Origin: Diphasiastrum complanatum
Taxonomy: Eukaryota > Streptophyta > Lycopodiopsida > Lycopodiales > Lycopodiaceae
Assembly (NCBI GenBank): GCA_029204225.1
Contig: CM055113.1
Location: forward strand, 15,033,471-15,091,470
DNA: 58,000 nt
Direction of reading: 5' to 3'
This document shows positions 23,428 to 33,546 of this stretch, piece after piece. The notes below the pieces were generated by a model. It was not told the origin of the DNA, ran no database searches, and worked only from the letters and a program-made list of their open reading frames with translations. Made by a program: the position numbers and the translations under genes. Numbering within the stretch: the first letter of the stretch is position 1; each line of letters begins with the position of its first letter.

Positions 23428-24658
23428 TGTAGCGCAGGCATCCCAGGAACCACGACTTAGCTTCCCAACCTTCAAATCTTGCCATCCAAACTGTAGCGCA
23501 GGCATCCCAAAGGGAGCCGGGAATAATGACTTAGCTTCCCAGCCTTCAACTCTTGCCATCCAAACCCACTTGACATACAAACAGCCAACTCGCCAACAAC
23601 GATCAGAGTTAACCAACTTGAAGTTCCGAAAAACAGCATTGAGATCCAACCTGGCGCCATGCCAGATCGGGAGTCCCGATGTGGGTGACTTCCCTCCAAG
23701 CAAGTCGCCCGACATACATCAAACTTAACCAACTCGAAGCTTCGTTACAAACGAGTAAGATCCATTCCAAGCAAGCGGTCTGACTTACATTAGACTTAAC
23801 CAACTGAAAGCTTCGTCATGAGCGCTGGAAGCCAACCTGGCGCCACGCCAGACTGGACAGCCATAAAAAGGTAACTTCCACGCAAGCAAGCCATCCAACT
23901 CAGTCGACAGGTTAGAGCCCGTTCCCCAAGAGCTTAACCCATTCACATTCATGCAAGGAACACTCAAAACCACAAGCCGCGACAGATATGGAGACAACCA
24001 GTTCCTGGACCAAATGGTCCCGACAGCATACCGCTGGCGTCCCGGGATACGACCCTCAGCTATGTGCCAACTTAAAAATTTTGAAGCGGCCTTACAACTG
24101 GCGCTTTTACCAAACACCAGAAGGTAAATAGAGTTAGTTTGAGAAAAATCCCACTTTATTGATAAATCTGAGAAAGTTCAAGTGTGTGACTGACCCTAGT
24201 CTCCGGGGCGCTAGCAATGCAAGGCGAGAGCCATGACAACATTCCAGCAAGGGAGGCTGAGACTTGGTTGGAGCTCGCCTTGAGTCGCAACCCGCACTCC
24301 CCTATAGTATTGGTGGGATTCGGCACCCCCCCCCATACCAAGCACTCTACCCAGGCTGGTAAAGCACATTTTTCTCTCTCTAGGATTTTCTCTTTCTAGA
24401 AAGTCATTTTCGCTCTCTAGATTTTATTGATCCCCAGGCTTCCTTTAATCATGCCTAGATCGTGTGAGGTGGTTGCACATCGATCTGAGCTCTTTGGACT
24501 TCGCTAGAACCGATTAAAGATTTTCAGCCATAGGAACTTGGCGCCGGCTGGATTCTGGTCACAGTGGCGCCGGGAGCGACAGGAGCGCTGCTGGCGTCGG
24601 GGACAATGCTGACGCCAGTGGCGCCGGAAGTAAAGCTTGTAAAGGTAGCGTTACAATA
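23428..24658 (-). repeat. TR1 3' LTR with a duplicated 64-bp end
   Basis: The outer end carries two copies of the terminal segment starting TGTAGCGCAGGCATCCCA on the plus strand (23428-23491 and from 23492). The partner LTR at 27175 has one copy, so the duplication arose in or after insertion of this copy. Confidence 0.88.
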
Positions 24659-26454
24659 TCCACCCCACTTTTATAAAATCTGATGTCCTCATCAGATGTT
24701 AGATTAAAGTAAAGGTGTCTCACAATTAGTTTAACTATACATTTAAGCTACTTGGCACAGTACTCAATAACTTAAAATATCTCTTTGTCTGGGAAAAGCG
24801 TAGATTTTATATCACTTTCGTAAAACCCAAGAACCTTATTAACTGGTGATAGAGGCCTTTCTTTGAAATGTTCGCCCCTATCGCTTCTGACTTTTGACTT
24901 TAGAACTCCTTTGACCTCCTGATTTGTCCTTGATGCACTTTGTGTTGAGCTCCTTGAGCTCCATATTTGATCAGTTCCGCACAGGTATCAAGGCTCCCTG
25001 AGCCAAAGGATTTATCGTTTGATTACCCACTTGATGGTCCACTTCGTGCCTTGTTGCTTCTGCACCTTGATTTCTCTCCTTGTCCCAACCTGATCGTGAT
25101 ACATTCCCTTCTTGGCTCTTTAAGGTAGGCAAAGATTGAGTACTCCACAATGCACCTCTCACTTAGCTTGAAGTAGCTCTTTGAATCAGCCCAAATGTAA
25201 CCATTGACCTCGTGGAAAGCCAAATAGTCGCACCAGTTTGATCCGCATACGAACTATCTCTTCACGTTTGTTTGAAGCACCATGTCCGTCGCGCACAACT
25301 TGACTTTCACAATTCCATCACTGGTCAGTTGCCTCACAATCAAAACAAGAAGTGTAAATCGAGCTTGGCTTCAAGTAGCTCTCTTTGAATCAGACACATG
25401 CACCCAGAGTTTGCACTAGTCCGATCTCAACGCGAACTGTCCCTTAGCGTCCGTTCGAAATACCAAGTCTCTCATGCAAGACTCAACTTTCACAGTTCCT
25501 TCATTGATCAGCTGCCTTACACGTAACACAAGCCAGCGTACTCATATGTTTCCTCATCATTGCCGGTCCAGAGAAAGCCTATAACAAGCTTTCCTTTCCA
25601 CAACAAAAACTTGTCAACTTATTAGGTCCAAAGTTTGCCAGTCTCCTCGTGTGAGTATGGCTAGGTCACCTTGAATTTGCCCCCGTTTTGATCAACTTTC
25701 ATTCAAAATTTGCCCCAAGAGAGAGGTGTGTGTGACAGTTCCCCTCCATTTATAAAATCAGCTGATCGAACTTAGAGTAGAGTTCTTCGGACAAAAAGCC
25801 TTTCCTTCCCATCTGCTAGGATTATGGCTCGATCCAACTTGTTGCCAATCTCTGAAGATGATCCTTGTCTTTTTCCCTTTGAGGAAAAACCCAACTGATA
25901 CTGGATATCACCCATGCTCAGTGAGTTTCAGTTCCGAAGGTGGCCGTCCCAAAATGAAGACCAACTGCTCCATAGAAGATCTCCCCTAAAATTGCCATTT
26001 CCAACTTTTGACTTCCTGCTTGCGTCTTGGTGGGCGTTGTCGCAAATGAAACTAACCCAAGAAACAGGCTAGCCATCCATCCTTTGCAAACATTGAGTCG
26101 TTTCGTTGCCGTTCACGTGCGAGTACTTGAACTGCAAATCTGCCCCACAGATTCTGTAGTCCTCTTTGTTATCAGCCTTCAAAAGAAAGGTTCCTTCTCG
26201 AGCCATCAGCTCCTTGTATCACAAGCAATCATGCAAACCAGGCAAAGCATGAGTACTAAGACTCACCACGAATACATACAAGTAAGACACTCAGGCAGGT
26301 TTACTAACAAGTAACAAAGACAAGGTCCCCCTTTGAGATGGTCCTGCCAACGGACCTTTGCCTGGCCACGCCCATACAAATGGATCACAGAATCGGCCCA
26401 CATAGGACACCCCTCCAACTATCTGTGCTTTCTCCATTAAGCAGCACATTGCCT

Positions 26455-26865
26455 CAGTCACGCCCCACCACTTTTTGGTCGGTAGCCCTTATAGCTAAAC
26501 GATCGGCAGCTATCCTTGAATATACCAGCCCCATGGATGCACCCGTGCTTTCACCGTTAGGCTACACATTGCCTCAGTAACGCCCCCACCAAATCTAGTC
26601 GATAGCCCTTATAGCTAAACGATCGGCAACATACCCCCCAATCGTGGATGCACCCGTGCTTTCACCATTAGGCAGCACATTGCCTTCGTAACGCCCCCAC
26701 CAAATTTGGTCGATAGTCCTTATAGCTAAACGAACGGCAGCTATCTTTGAATACACCACCCCCGTGGACGCACCCATGCTTTTACCGTTAGGCATCACAT
26801 TGCCTTAGCAACGCCCCCACCAAATTTGGTTGATAGCCCTTATAGCTAAACGAATGGTGGCTATC
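26455..26865. repeat. Tandem repeat array in TR1, four units of about 112-118 bp
   Basis: The phrase GCCCTTATAGCTAAACGA or a one-base variant recurs near 26485, 26603, 26715 and 26833, each preceded by CCCCACCAAATTTGGTCGATA-like sequence and followed by a block with GTGGA(T/C)GCACCC and GGCA(G/T)CACATTGCCT. Related but shorter units continue to about 27090. The truncated TR1 copy lacks this array. Confidence 0.85.
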
Positions 26866-27159
26866 GCAAATATGTCACCCCGCACCCCACAAGGCACAGA
26901 CCGTGCTTACACCAACCTAATGGCAGCACATTGCCTCATCTGTCCTACGTGCAGACGGCGCCAGGCCCGAACCGCGGAAACTGACCGTGCTTACACCTCA
27001 AGGGCAGCACCTTGACTCATCAAGCCCCCGTTTTGCCTACCACCCCGAACGTGGACGCACCCGTGCTTACATTGTGGGCAGCACCTTGCACAACAGTTGT
27101 CTTGATGAACGCCAAACAGTGGCCATTTCCGTGAGATCCGCATAGCTGACCGGCCAGTC

Positions 27160-27172
27160 GGCTCTGATACCA
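27160..27172 (-). promoter_or_regulatory. TR1 primer-binding site (initiator tRNA-Met)
   Basis: The minus strand reads TGGTATCAGAGCC two bases after the 5' LTR end, complementary to the 3' end of plant initiator tRNA-Met, the primer for minus-strand DNA synthesis. Confidence 0.9.
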
Positions 27173-27174
27173 CA

Positions 27175-28371
27175 TGTAGCGCAGGCATCCCAAAGGGAGC
27201 CGGGAACCACGACTTAGCTTCCCAGCCTTCAACTCTTGCCATCCAAATCCACTTGACATACAAGCAGCCAACTCGCCAACAACGATCAGACTTAACCAAC
27301 TTGAAGTTCCGAAAACCAACATTGAGATCCAACCTAGCGCCATGCCAGATTGGGGGTCCCGATGTGGGTGACTTCCCTCCAAGCAAGCCGCCCGACATAC
27401 ATCAAACTTAACCAACTCGAAGCTTCGTTACAAACGAGTAACATCCATTCCAAGCAAGTGGTCTGACTTACATCAGACTTAACCAACTGAAAGCTTCGTC
27501 ATGAGCACTGGAAGCCAACCTGGCGCCACGCCAGACTGGACAACCATAAATAGGTAACTTCCACCCAAGCAAGCCATCAACTTAGCCGACAGGTTAGATC
27601 TCGTTCCCCAAGATCTTAACCCATTCACGTTCATGCAAGGAACACTCAGAACCACAAGCCGCGACAGATATGGAGACAACCAGTTCCTGGACCAAATGGT
27701 CCCGACAGCATACCGCTGGCGCCACAGACCAAATGGTCCTGACGGCATACCGCTGGCGTCCCGGGATACGACCCTCAGCTATGTGCCAACTTAAAAATTT
27801 TGAAGCGGCCTTACAACTGGCGCTTTTACCGAACACTGAAACCCAGAAGGTAATCAGAGTCAGTTTGAGAAAAATCCTACTTTATTGATAAATCTGCAAA
27901 GGTTACATTTCAAGTGTGTGACCGACCCTAGTCTCCGGGGCGCTAGCATGCCAAGGCGAGAGCCATGACAACATTCCATCAAGGGAGGCTGAGACTTGGT
28001 TGGAGCTCGCCCTGAGTTGCAACCCGCACTCCCTATAGTATTGATTGGATTCGTCACCCCCCCTCATACCAAGCACCCTACCCAGGCTGGTAAAGCACGT
28101 TTGTCTCTCTCTAGGATTTTCTCTTTCTAGAAAGTCATTTTCTCTCTCTAGATATTATTGATCCCCAGACTTCCTTTAATCATGCCTAGATCGTATGAGG
28201 TGATTGCACATCGATCTGAGCTCTCTGGACTTCAGTACAACCGATCAAAGATTTTCAGCCATAGGAACTTGGCGTCGGCTGGATTCTGGTCACAGTGGCA
28301 CCGGGGGCGGCAGGGGCACTGCTGGCGCTAGTGGCGCTGGAAGTAAAGCTTGTAAAGGTAGCTTTACAACA
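27175..28371 (-). repeat. TR1 5' LTR
   Basis: A 1197-bp direct copy of the LTR at 23428-24658. It carries a tandem duplication of a roughly 35-bp segment containing CCGCTGGCG and AAATGGTCC (near 27697-27750); the other LTR has one copy. The same double arrangement appears in the LTR fragments at 1-1784 (around the nested solo LTR) and 31350-32039. Confidence 0.9.
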
Positions 28372-29076
28372 CGTAGTGACTGGCATAGCACGAATGCGTG
28401 TAGTAGTATGACTGCTGAGAAAAGAGTGAGTGCTACCCGTGTCAACAAGGGCAATAAACTCACGACCAGTGATACGTACGTGAAGACAGATATGGCGTGG
28501 ACCCGGCTTACCGGCCCAAGTAGCATAAGCAAGCTGAGCATGGCATACAGCTAGATCAGGGAGATCAGGAACAGGCTCAGTGGGTGTGGCAAACTGATCA
28601 ATAGGTGGGTCATCATCAAGAATATGAAGGCATATGGCAGTATCAGGACTATCATCAAATGTGTCAGCATCATGGAAATAGATGGCAGTAGCAGTGGCAG
28701 GCTGTCGGCAATCACGGGCGATATGATCAGGACTCTTACAGTTGAAACATAAGCGCTTTTCACGGATCTCAGACATCTCAGGCTGTGAGTAGCGACGAAC
28801 AAAAACAGGACGAGGAGAAGAAGGAGGACGTTGTGCAGAAGGAAGAGTGGACAAAGGTGAACTGAAAGATGTGGGGCTAGCAGAGGATGGAGAGAAAAAA
28901 ATAGGACGTGTGAAAGGATGCGAAGGATGAGAAATAGAGGAAGAGATGGGAGAGTACTTGTGCTGCAGTGCGGTAGCAAGGGAGATGGTGTGAGAAAGAA
29001 TGAGTGGAAAAAAAGAAGAAACATCATACCTGAGTGTGCCTCGTAGACCAGCAACGTAGCGAGAGATGAGCTCCAT
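28372..29076 (-). pseudogene. Gypsy gag end, zinc knuckle and protease start
   Basis: The minus frame gives MELISRYVAGLRGTLRYDV at the end of capsid, a Ser/Pro-rich linker, the CCHC zinc knuckle CFNCKSPDHIARDC, and the aspartic protease start FIALVDTGSTHSFLSSH with the catalytic DTG. Gag packages the RNA and protease matures the polyprotein. The frame is open across about 230 codons and is cut at 28372 by the TR1 insertion, with the protease resuming at 23427. Confidence 0.88.
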
Positions 29077-29426
29077 GTAGAAATATCTGGGAATAAATAG
29101 GAAAGCTCTGTAAACCGTGTAGTATAAGCAGCCAAGTCACCAGTGTGAGATAAACTGCGAAAGATTTCGCGCTGTCGAATAAGCCACTGAGGATCAATCA
29201 TCGCTAGGCGGAGTGCTGTTATAAACTCTGTCCAACTAGCAAGGCCAGGGTGTGAAACATGCGCCACCAAATAGCAGCACGGCCCTCCAAATGTAAAGCA
29301 GCCAAATGTATCCGCTGAATGTCAGTCTTAAGAAACATAAGGAAGTAGGTCTCAAGCTTAGAATACCAATTCTCGAGTTCATTCCCATCGGATGACCCAG
29401 AATACACAGTAAGCTGAACCCAAAGG
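29077..29426 (-). pseudogene. Gypsy gag capsid region
   Basis: Minus-strand pieces include LTVYSGSSDGNELENWYSKL, AALHLEGRAAIWWRMF, ASWTEFITALRL and SYLFPDIST, matching the retrotransposon gag (capsid) order of Ty3/gypsy. Frames change at least once, near 29220-29260. The sequence is cut at about 29427 by a copia fragment; the upstream part of gag continues at 30239. Confidence 0.8.
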
Positions 29427-30238
29427 ATGCTTGCATTTGATAGAAGATCTTGTAAATGGCTTTTTCTGAGATTTAGCAGTAGCACAAGCCTCACAAGGCT
29501 TGATCTTCTTGGAGAATGACTTTGGCAAGCCAATAGCTTTGGCCTCTTTGATCATAGAGAGCATGAATTTGTAGTTGGGATGTCCCAACCTCCTATGCCA
29601 TAATTCCTCCATAGAGAGCTTGTTCACAAGAGCAACATTACAAGCATTCACATACTCATTTGGATCTAGTTTATAGATGCCTCCAAATCTAGATCCTAAT
29701 GCAAGTATCTCATCATTCTTCTTGATAGTGCAAGTATCAACATTGAATTTTACATCAAGGCCATTATCAAGCAATTGGCCAACACTAATAAGATTCTTAG
29801 TAAGCTTAGGTACATAAAGAACTTTAGAGAGAGAAAGAACTTTAGAGGATACAAGCTTCAAGGGAATGTTCCCTATGCCTTCAATATGACATTCAAAATC
29901 ATTTGCAGTGTATATTGATTTCTTGACTCCATCATAAGGTGCAATAGAAGAGAAAGAGTCCTTGTAGCTACACATATGTGAAGAGGCTCCACTATCAATA
30001 TACCATAGGTCGTCCTTCTTGAAAGGAGTAGATGAGAAACTAGAGACCATAAGAGATCCCTCTCCATCACTTGCAATAGTGTCTTCCTTCTCATTGGTAA
30101 TGTTGGCTTGCTTGAGTTGATTCTTCTTTTTGAAGCAATTGGTGGCATAATGGCCTTTCTTGCCACAATAGAAGCACTTGATCTTCTTCTTCTTGAGCTT
30201 GGATGATGAAGCATTAGAGGAATCATCTTCCTCCAAAT
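29427..30238 (-). mobile_element. LTR-less copia fragment embedded in gypsy gag
   Basis: An uninterrupted minus-strand frame encodes a copia segment: CFYCGKKGHYATNCFKKK zinc knuckle, DDLWYIDSGASSHMC protease with catalytic DSG, SKVLYVPKLTKNLISVGQLL, and LWHRRLGHPNYKFMLSM leading to CEACATAKSQKKPF, the GAG-pre-integrase zinc domain. Gypsy gag lies on both sides on the same strand. No LTR, primer site or target duplication bounds the piece. The open frame of about 270 codons suggests the fusion is fairly young. Boundaries are my estimate from the switch in protein similarity. Confidence 0.82.
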
Positions 30239-30528
30239 TCTCGTGGCAAAGGACCAGAAGATGAAGGAGTCTCGGGTGGTGGAAATGTACGCTGTGGGGG
30301 AACAGGTGGAGATAGTGGAGAAACACTGGACTGTAATGATAGTGTAGCAATCTGGGCAGAAAGAGCAGTGAACGTCTCTCGTAACTCCTGGCGTAAATCA
30401 GTGCGTACATCACTCATGGCTTCCCTAAGATGATCTCGGAATTCATGTCGTACTTTGTCAAGGTAAGTGGAAGACGGTATGCGAGGCTCAGAAGATGTAG
30501 GGGAAGTATCCATGGTCAAAGAATGCAT
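30239..30528 (-). pseudogene. Gypsy gag N-terminus
   Basis: The minus frame starts MHSLTMDTSPTSSEPRIPSS and continues with DKVRHEFRDHLREAMSDVRT, a helical segment, then a Pro-rich linker ending PLPREF. This resembles the N-terminal region of plant Ty3/gypsy gag before the capsid. It is followed immediately by the copia fragment in place of capsid. Confidence 0.7.
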
Positions 30529-31266
30529 GAAGTGAAGAGAGTGTAAGAAAAGCTTAATATCGGAGGGAGCGGACTTTTGTCGTCACCCCAAATACGCTTT
30601 AGGTACACAAACGACACTAAGAGAAAGAAAGGAAATGACAAATGTCAAGAAAAGGTGTGGAAAGCAAGGAAAAACCAGGAAAGATACCTCTCGATAGAGC
30701 TCCAAGCATGTACGAAGAGCTGGCTGGAAAATGTGACCACAAGGAGAATGAAAGTGGGTGCTGGACAGCCTCCAATCAATGCTGAAAATATGGCTGGAAA
30801 TCTGTGGAAAACTTGATGAAATAGGGCAATGGACAGCCTCCAATCAAAACTGAAATATGGTTGAAACTTTGCTGGAACAATGGCTGAAAAATGTGATGAA
30901 GTAGGGCGCTGGACAGCCTCCAATCAATGCTGAAAAGATGGCTGGGAATCCTCTCCCTGAATCAAATAGAGGATTCAAAAAAAAAAAAGAGGGAAAAGGA
31001 TTTGGAACTTGGGCGCCGGAAATAATCTGCCCAAAAAAAAAATTGTTTTTTTTTTTCGGCAGCCAAATTTAGCGGAAGTACTTCCGCTAACTATCTGCTA
31101 AAGCTCCGCCAAGAAAAATGCTCTGATGGGAGTTGGTCCTCCTCCAAACTGTGCTGAATGTTGCTGAAGCAAAGAGATGAAAGCCCTCAGCAAAGAGAGA
31201 AAAATCAGCAAGGAAAATGGGCATCCAATCAAAAAATCAAATTTGAAATTTAGCAATCAGGAAAGT
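30529..31266 (-). other. Gypsy 5' leader with a triple repeat
   Basis: Untranslated leader between the primer-binding site and gag. GGACAGCCTCCAATCAA occurs three times (near 30763, 30830 and 30912), each followed by (T/A)(G/A)CTGAAA and GG-TGAAA/GCTGGAA-type sequence, forming an imperfect tandem array. Purine runs lie near 30969-31048. Confidence 0.65.
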
Positions 31267-31278
31267 GCTCTGATACCA
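31267..31278 (-). promoter_or_regulatory. Gypsy primer-binding site
   Basis: The minus strand reads TGGTATCAGAGC, complementary to initiator tRNA-Met. It lies upstream of the gag start, fixing the element's orientation. Above it about 70 bp of LTR end remain before the TR1 LTR fragment. Confidence 0.88.
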
Positions 31279-31349
31279 AGTTATGATCAAAATCTCAGGT
31301 GTTGAATCAATGAAGCATAAAAGACAGCAATAGACTAAAGCCCTAAGAA

Positions 31350-32039
31350 GATATGGAGACAACCTGTTCCTGGACCAAATGGTCTCGACAGCATACCGCT
31401 AGCGCCACGGAACGAATGGTCCCGACGGCATACCGCTTGCGTCCTGGTATACGACCCTCAATTATGTGCCAGATCAATAAGTTTGAAGCAGCCTTACAAC
31501 TGGCGCTTTTACCGAGCACTGAAACTCAGAAGGTAATCAGAGTCAGTTTGAGAAAAATCCTACTTTATTGATAAATCTGAAAAGGTTATATTTCAAGTGT
31601 GTGACCGACCCTAGTCTCCGAAGCGTTGGCATGCCAAGACAGGCGCCAAGACAACATTCCAGCAAGGGAGGCTGAGACTTGGTTGGAGCTCGCCCTGAGT
31701 CGCAACCCGCACTCCCCTATAGTATTGGTGGGATTCGCCACCTCCCCTCATACCAAGCAAGTACTCTACCCAGGCTGGTAAAGCACGTTTTCTCTCTCTA
31801 GAAATCATTTTCTCTCTCTAGAATCTATTGATCCCCAGGCTTCCTTTAATCGTGCCTAGATCGTGTGAGGTGATTGCACATCGAGGTGAGCTCTCTGGAC
31901 TTCACTAGAACCGATCAAAGATTTTCAGCCATAGGAACTTGGCATCGGCGCTGGCAGCACCGGGAGCAACAGGGGTGCTGCTGGCGCCGGGGACAATGCT
32001 GGCGCCGGAAGTAAAGCTTGTAAAGATAACTTTACAACA
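31350..32039 (-). mobile_element. TR1 LTR fragment
   Basis: Matches the TR1 5' LTR from ATATGGAGACAACC (27668) to the outer end; the LTR start is intact (TGTTGTAAAG on the minus strand, ending at 32039), but its other end, toward GCGCTACA, is missing. It truncates the gypsy 5' LTR. Confidence 0.85.
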
Positions 32040-32690
32040 GCCAGGTAGAAAGTTTTTTCTTTTTTTTAAACTGGTTGCCCTGGTGCCACATATCGGGCAC
32101 CAAGGTTTATCCCATAAGCAAATCTCTGAGATAAACCAGTACCTATATATAAGTGAACCCACCTGCTTACTCACATGTGTGCAAGTGGTTGTGAAGTTGC
32201 CCAATGCCACCTGCCCAATTCCCGGCGCCACCTGGGCTTGCCCGGTTCTCGGCGCCAGCCACCACCTGCTCGGCGCCATCTGGGCGTTGCCTGCCTGACG
32301 CCACCCACTTGGGCGCTTCCTGGCGTCCACCTTGGCGCTAGTGCCCCCTGATGTGCCTACCTTGGCGCCACGGCGCCCGCTTGCGCCATTTTTGCCATCC
32401 CTTGGCTGACGCACCCTGGCGCATGGGCGTTAGGGTGCTAAAATTATGTGGAACCGAATGTGCGCCATGTGTTTCGGGTTTAGGGTTTAGGCCGGTGCCA
32501 CCTGGGCATTGCCTGCCCGGCGCCCACCCTGGCGCCACGGCGTCTGCCTGTGCCTTTTTGGCTAGCCCCTGGCTGACGTACCCTGGCACGACAGGGTGCT
32601 AAGATTATGTGGAACCGATTGTGATCCATGTGTATTAGTCTAAGTTTTGAGGATTGCATTATGTTGTGGCAGCTACCTCGTGCTTGCATA
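32040..32690. repeat. GGCGCC-rich block with an internal duplication
   Basis: Repeated GGCGCC, GCCACC and CTGGGC motifs give high GC unlike the flanks. A unit ending in GGGTGCTAA(A/G)ATTATGTGGAACCGA(A/T)TGTG occurs twice (near 32433 and 32598). GGGTTTAGGGTTTAG at about 32477 is two telomere-type units only. It may be part of an LTR related to TR1, whose LTR start has similar GC-rich motifs. Confidence 0.55.
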
Positions 32691-33062
32691 TAAATCAACA
32701 TAATAATAATAATATCCCTACTTTTATTAAAATTGATGGGAAAACCCATGATCAAACAAGAAGATTAAAGTATTTAAAATAATACCGAAGAATGGCAAAA
32801 ATGAATTAAACTATCCAAAAGCTAAGTAAAATTTAGAATAGTAAGCTAATCACTTAAAACCAACTGCCCGATGTAAATCAGTAACTAAAAAGTAAGCTAA
32901 TTACTCAAAACCAACTGCCTGATGTAAATCACTAACTAAAATAGATTCAGTAACAGGTAATGCAGGAAGCTTTGAAGCTTTGAAGCAGCCGCTCCTGCAA
33001 ACTGAGCCCGTCAAAGAATTGAAACTACTTGTGAACGTTGTAATGATAAATAATAATAATAA
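32691..33062. mobile_element. Insertion with AAT-repeat ends
   Basis: The sequence flanking this block is continuous in another copy (reverse complement of about 44735-44850), where TTGCACAT joins AGATCAACCCC. Here the two sides are separated by about 370 bp with (AAT)n at both ends, and AAATCAAC/AGATCAAC could be an 8-bp imperfect target duplication. Inside is a 51-bp tandem duplication (about 32838-32939) and a minus frame NSLTGSVCRSGCFKASKLPA. The class of element is not determined. Confidence 0.5.
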
Positions 33063-33300
33063 TAGATCAACCCCTTCTAGATTGCCATTGCAACTATATC
33101 CAATCATCAAGTCTTGCTTCTTTTTAAGGTTCCTCATGAGTGCCCCAAAATGTCCCAAATGTTTATGAATATTATAGTCCTTTTTACCCTTCATCACGAT
33201 AGCATGATCTTGGTGTGTCCCTGAAATCTATGTTGTCGTGCTTCGTGTTGCATAATCTAGTGATGCTTCCCTACAAATCTCACTTCTACTTTCATTCCTA

Positions 33301-33546
33301 TCATCTTGTTCTATGTTTTGTCAATTTTAGGGGGACAAGCAAAACATTGTGTATCAAACACTTTTTTTTTTCTACGACCATAGGTAGAAAGGCCATACTA
33401 TAAGGGATTTGTTGATGACCAACTATTATCTCGCTCTCTCTAAGTAGCATTTGATAGCTTGAGGATACTTTTATTCTAAACAACATATGACAAGTTGTCC
33501 CAAAATCCAATGCCAAACCATCACCATGGGTATCTCTTTTTTCCAA
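33301..33546 (-). pseudogene. Copia protease-like fragment
   Basis: The minus frame reads GLALDFGTTCHMLFRIKVSS followed by YQMLLRESEIIVGHQQ and KKCLIHNVLLVPLKL, resembling the copia protease block (LDSGAT-HM-F...V-G-...L-NVL-VP-L). The catalytic DSG is DFG, so it would be inactive. Confidence 0.6.

Larger units (their letters stand above)
24659..27174 (-). other. TR1 internal region, non-coding
   Basis: No gag, protease, integrase, RT or RNase H motif was found in either strand. It holds the primer-binding site at 27160-27172, the tandem repeat array at about 26455-26865 and the purine tract next to the 3' LTR. Part of it (24660-26100) is repeated in reverse at 13949-15330. An internal duplication of the GAAGTAGCTCTTTGAATCAG segment occurs near 25165 and 25370. 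Confidence 0.8.
23428..28371 (-). mobile_element. Complete TR1 non-autonomous LTR retrotransposon
   Basis: A 4944-bp element flanked by a perfect CGTAG duplication (23423-23427 and 28372-28376), inserted in the gypsy protease. On the minus strand: 5' LTR 28371-27175, primer-binding site TGGTATCAGAGCC at 27172-27160, a 2.5-kb internal region with tandem repeats and no gag or pol domain, a purine tract AAAAGTGGGGTGGATA (about 24674-24659), and 3' LTR 24658-23428. LTRs begin TGTTGTAAAG or a variant and end GCGCTACA. The layout fits a LARD-like non-autonomous element that relied on proteins supplied in trans. By eye the LTRs differ at roughly 10 sites in the first 200 bp compared. Confidence 0.92.
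21190..31350 (-). mobile_element. Ty3/gypsy retrotransposon with nested insertions
   Basis: Reading the minus strand from 31350 downward: a primer-binding site (31267-31278), a leader, gag, zinc knuckle and protease, then reverse transcriptase, RNase H and the start of integrase, in the gypsy order. It is interrupted by a copia fragment in gag and by the complete TR1 element in protease. Its 5' LTR is cut by another TR1 LTR at about 31350. The integrase core is missing, and the sequence below 21395 matches 34993-35225, a dispersed terminal segment that may be the 3' LTR. The element is not autonomous. Confidence 0.85.

Noticed and set aside
26440-27100. CRISPR-like array
   Set aside because: The repeats are about 115 bp tandem units without unique spacers, inside a plant retroelement.
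32475-32492. Interstitial telomere repeat
   Set aside because: Only two TTTAGGG-type units occur, which is expected by chance in a GC-rich duplicated block.
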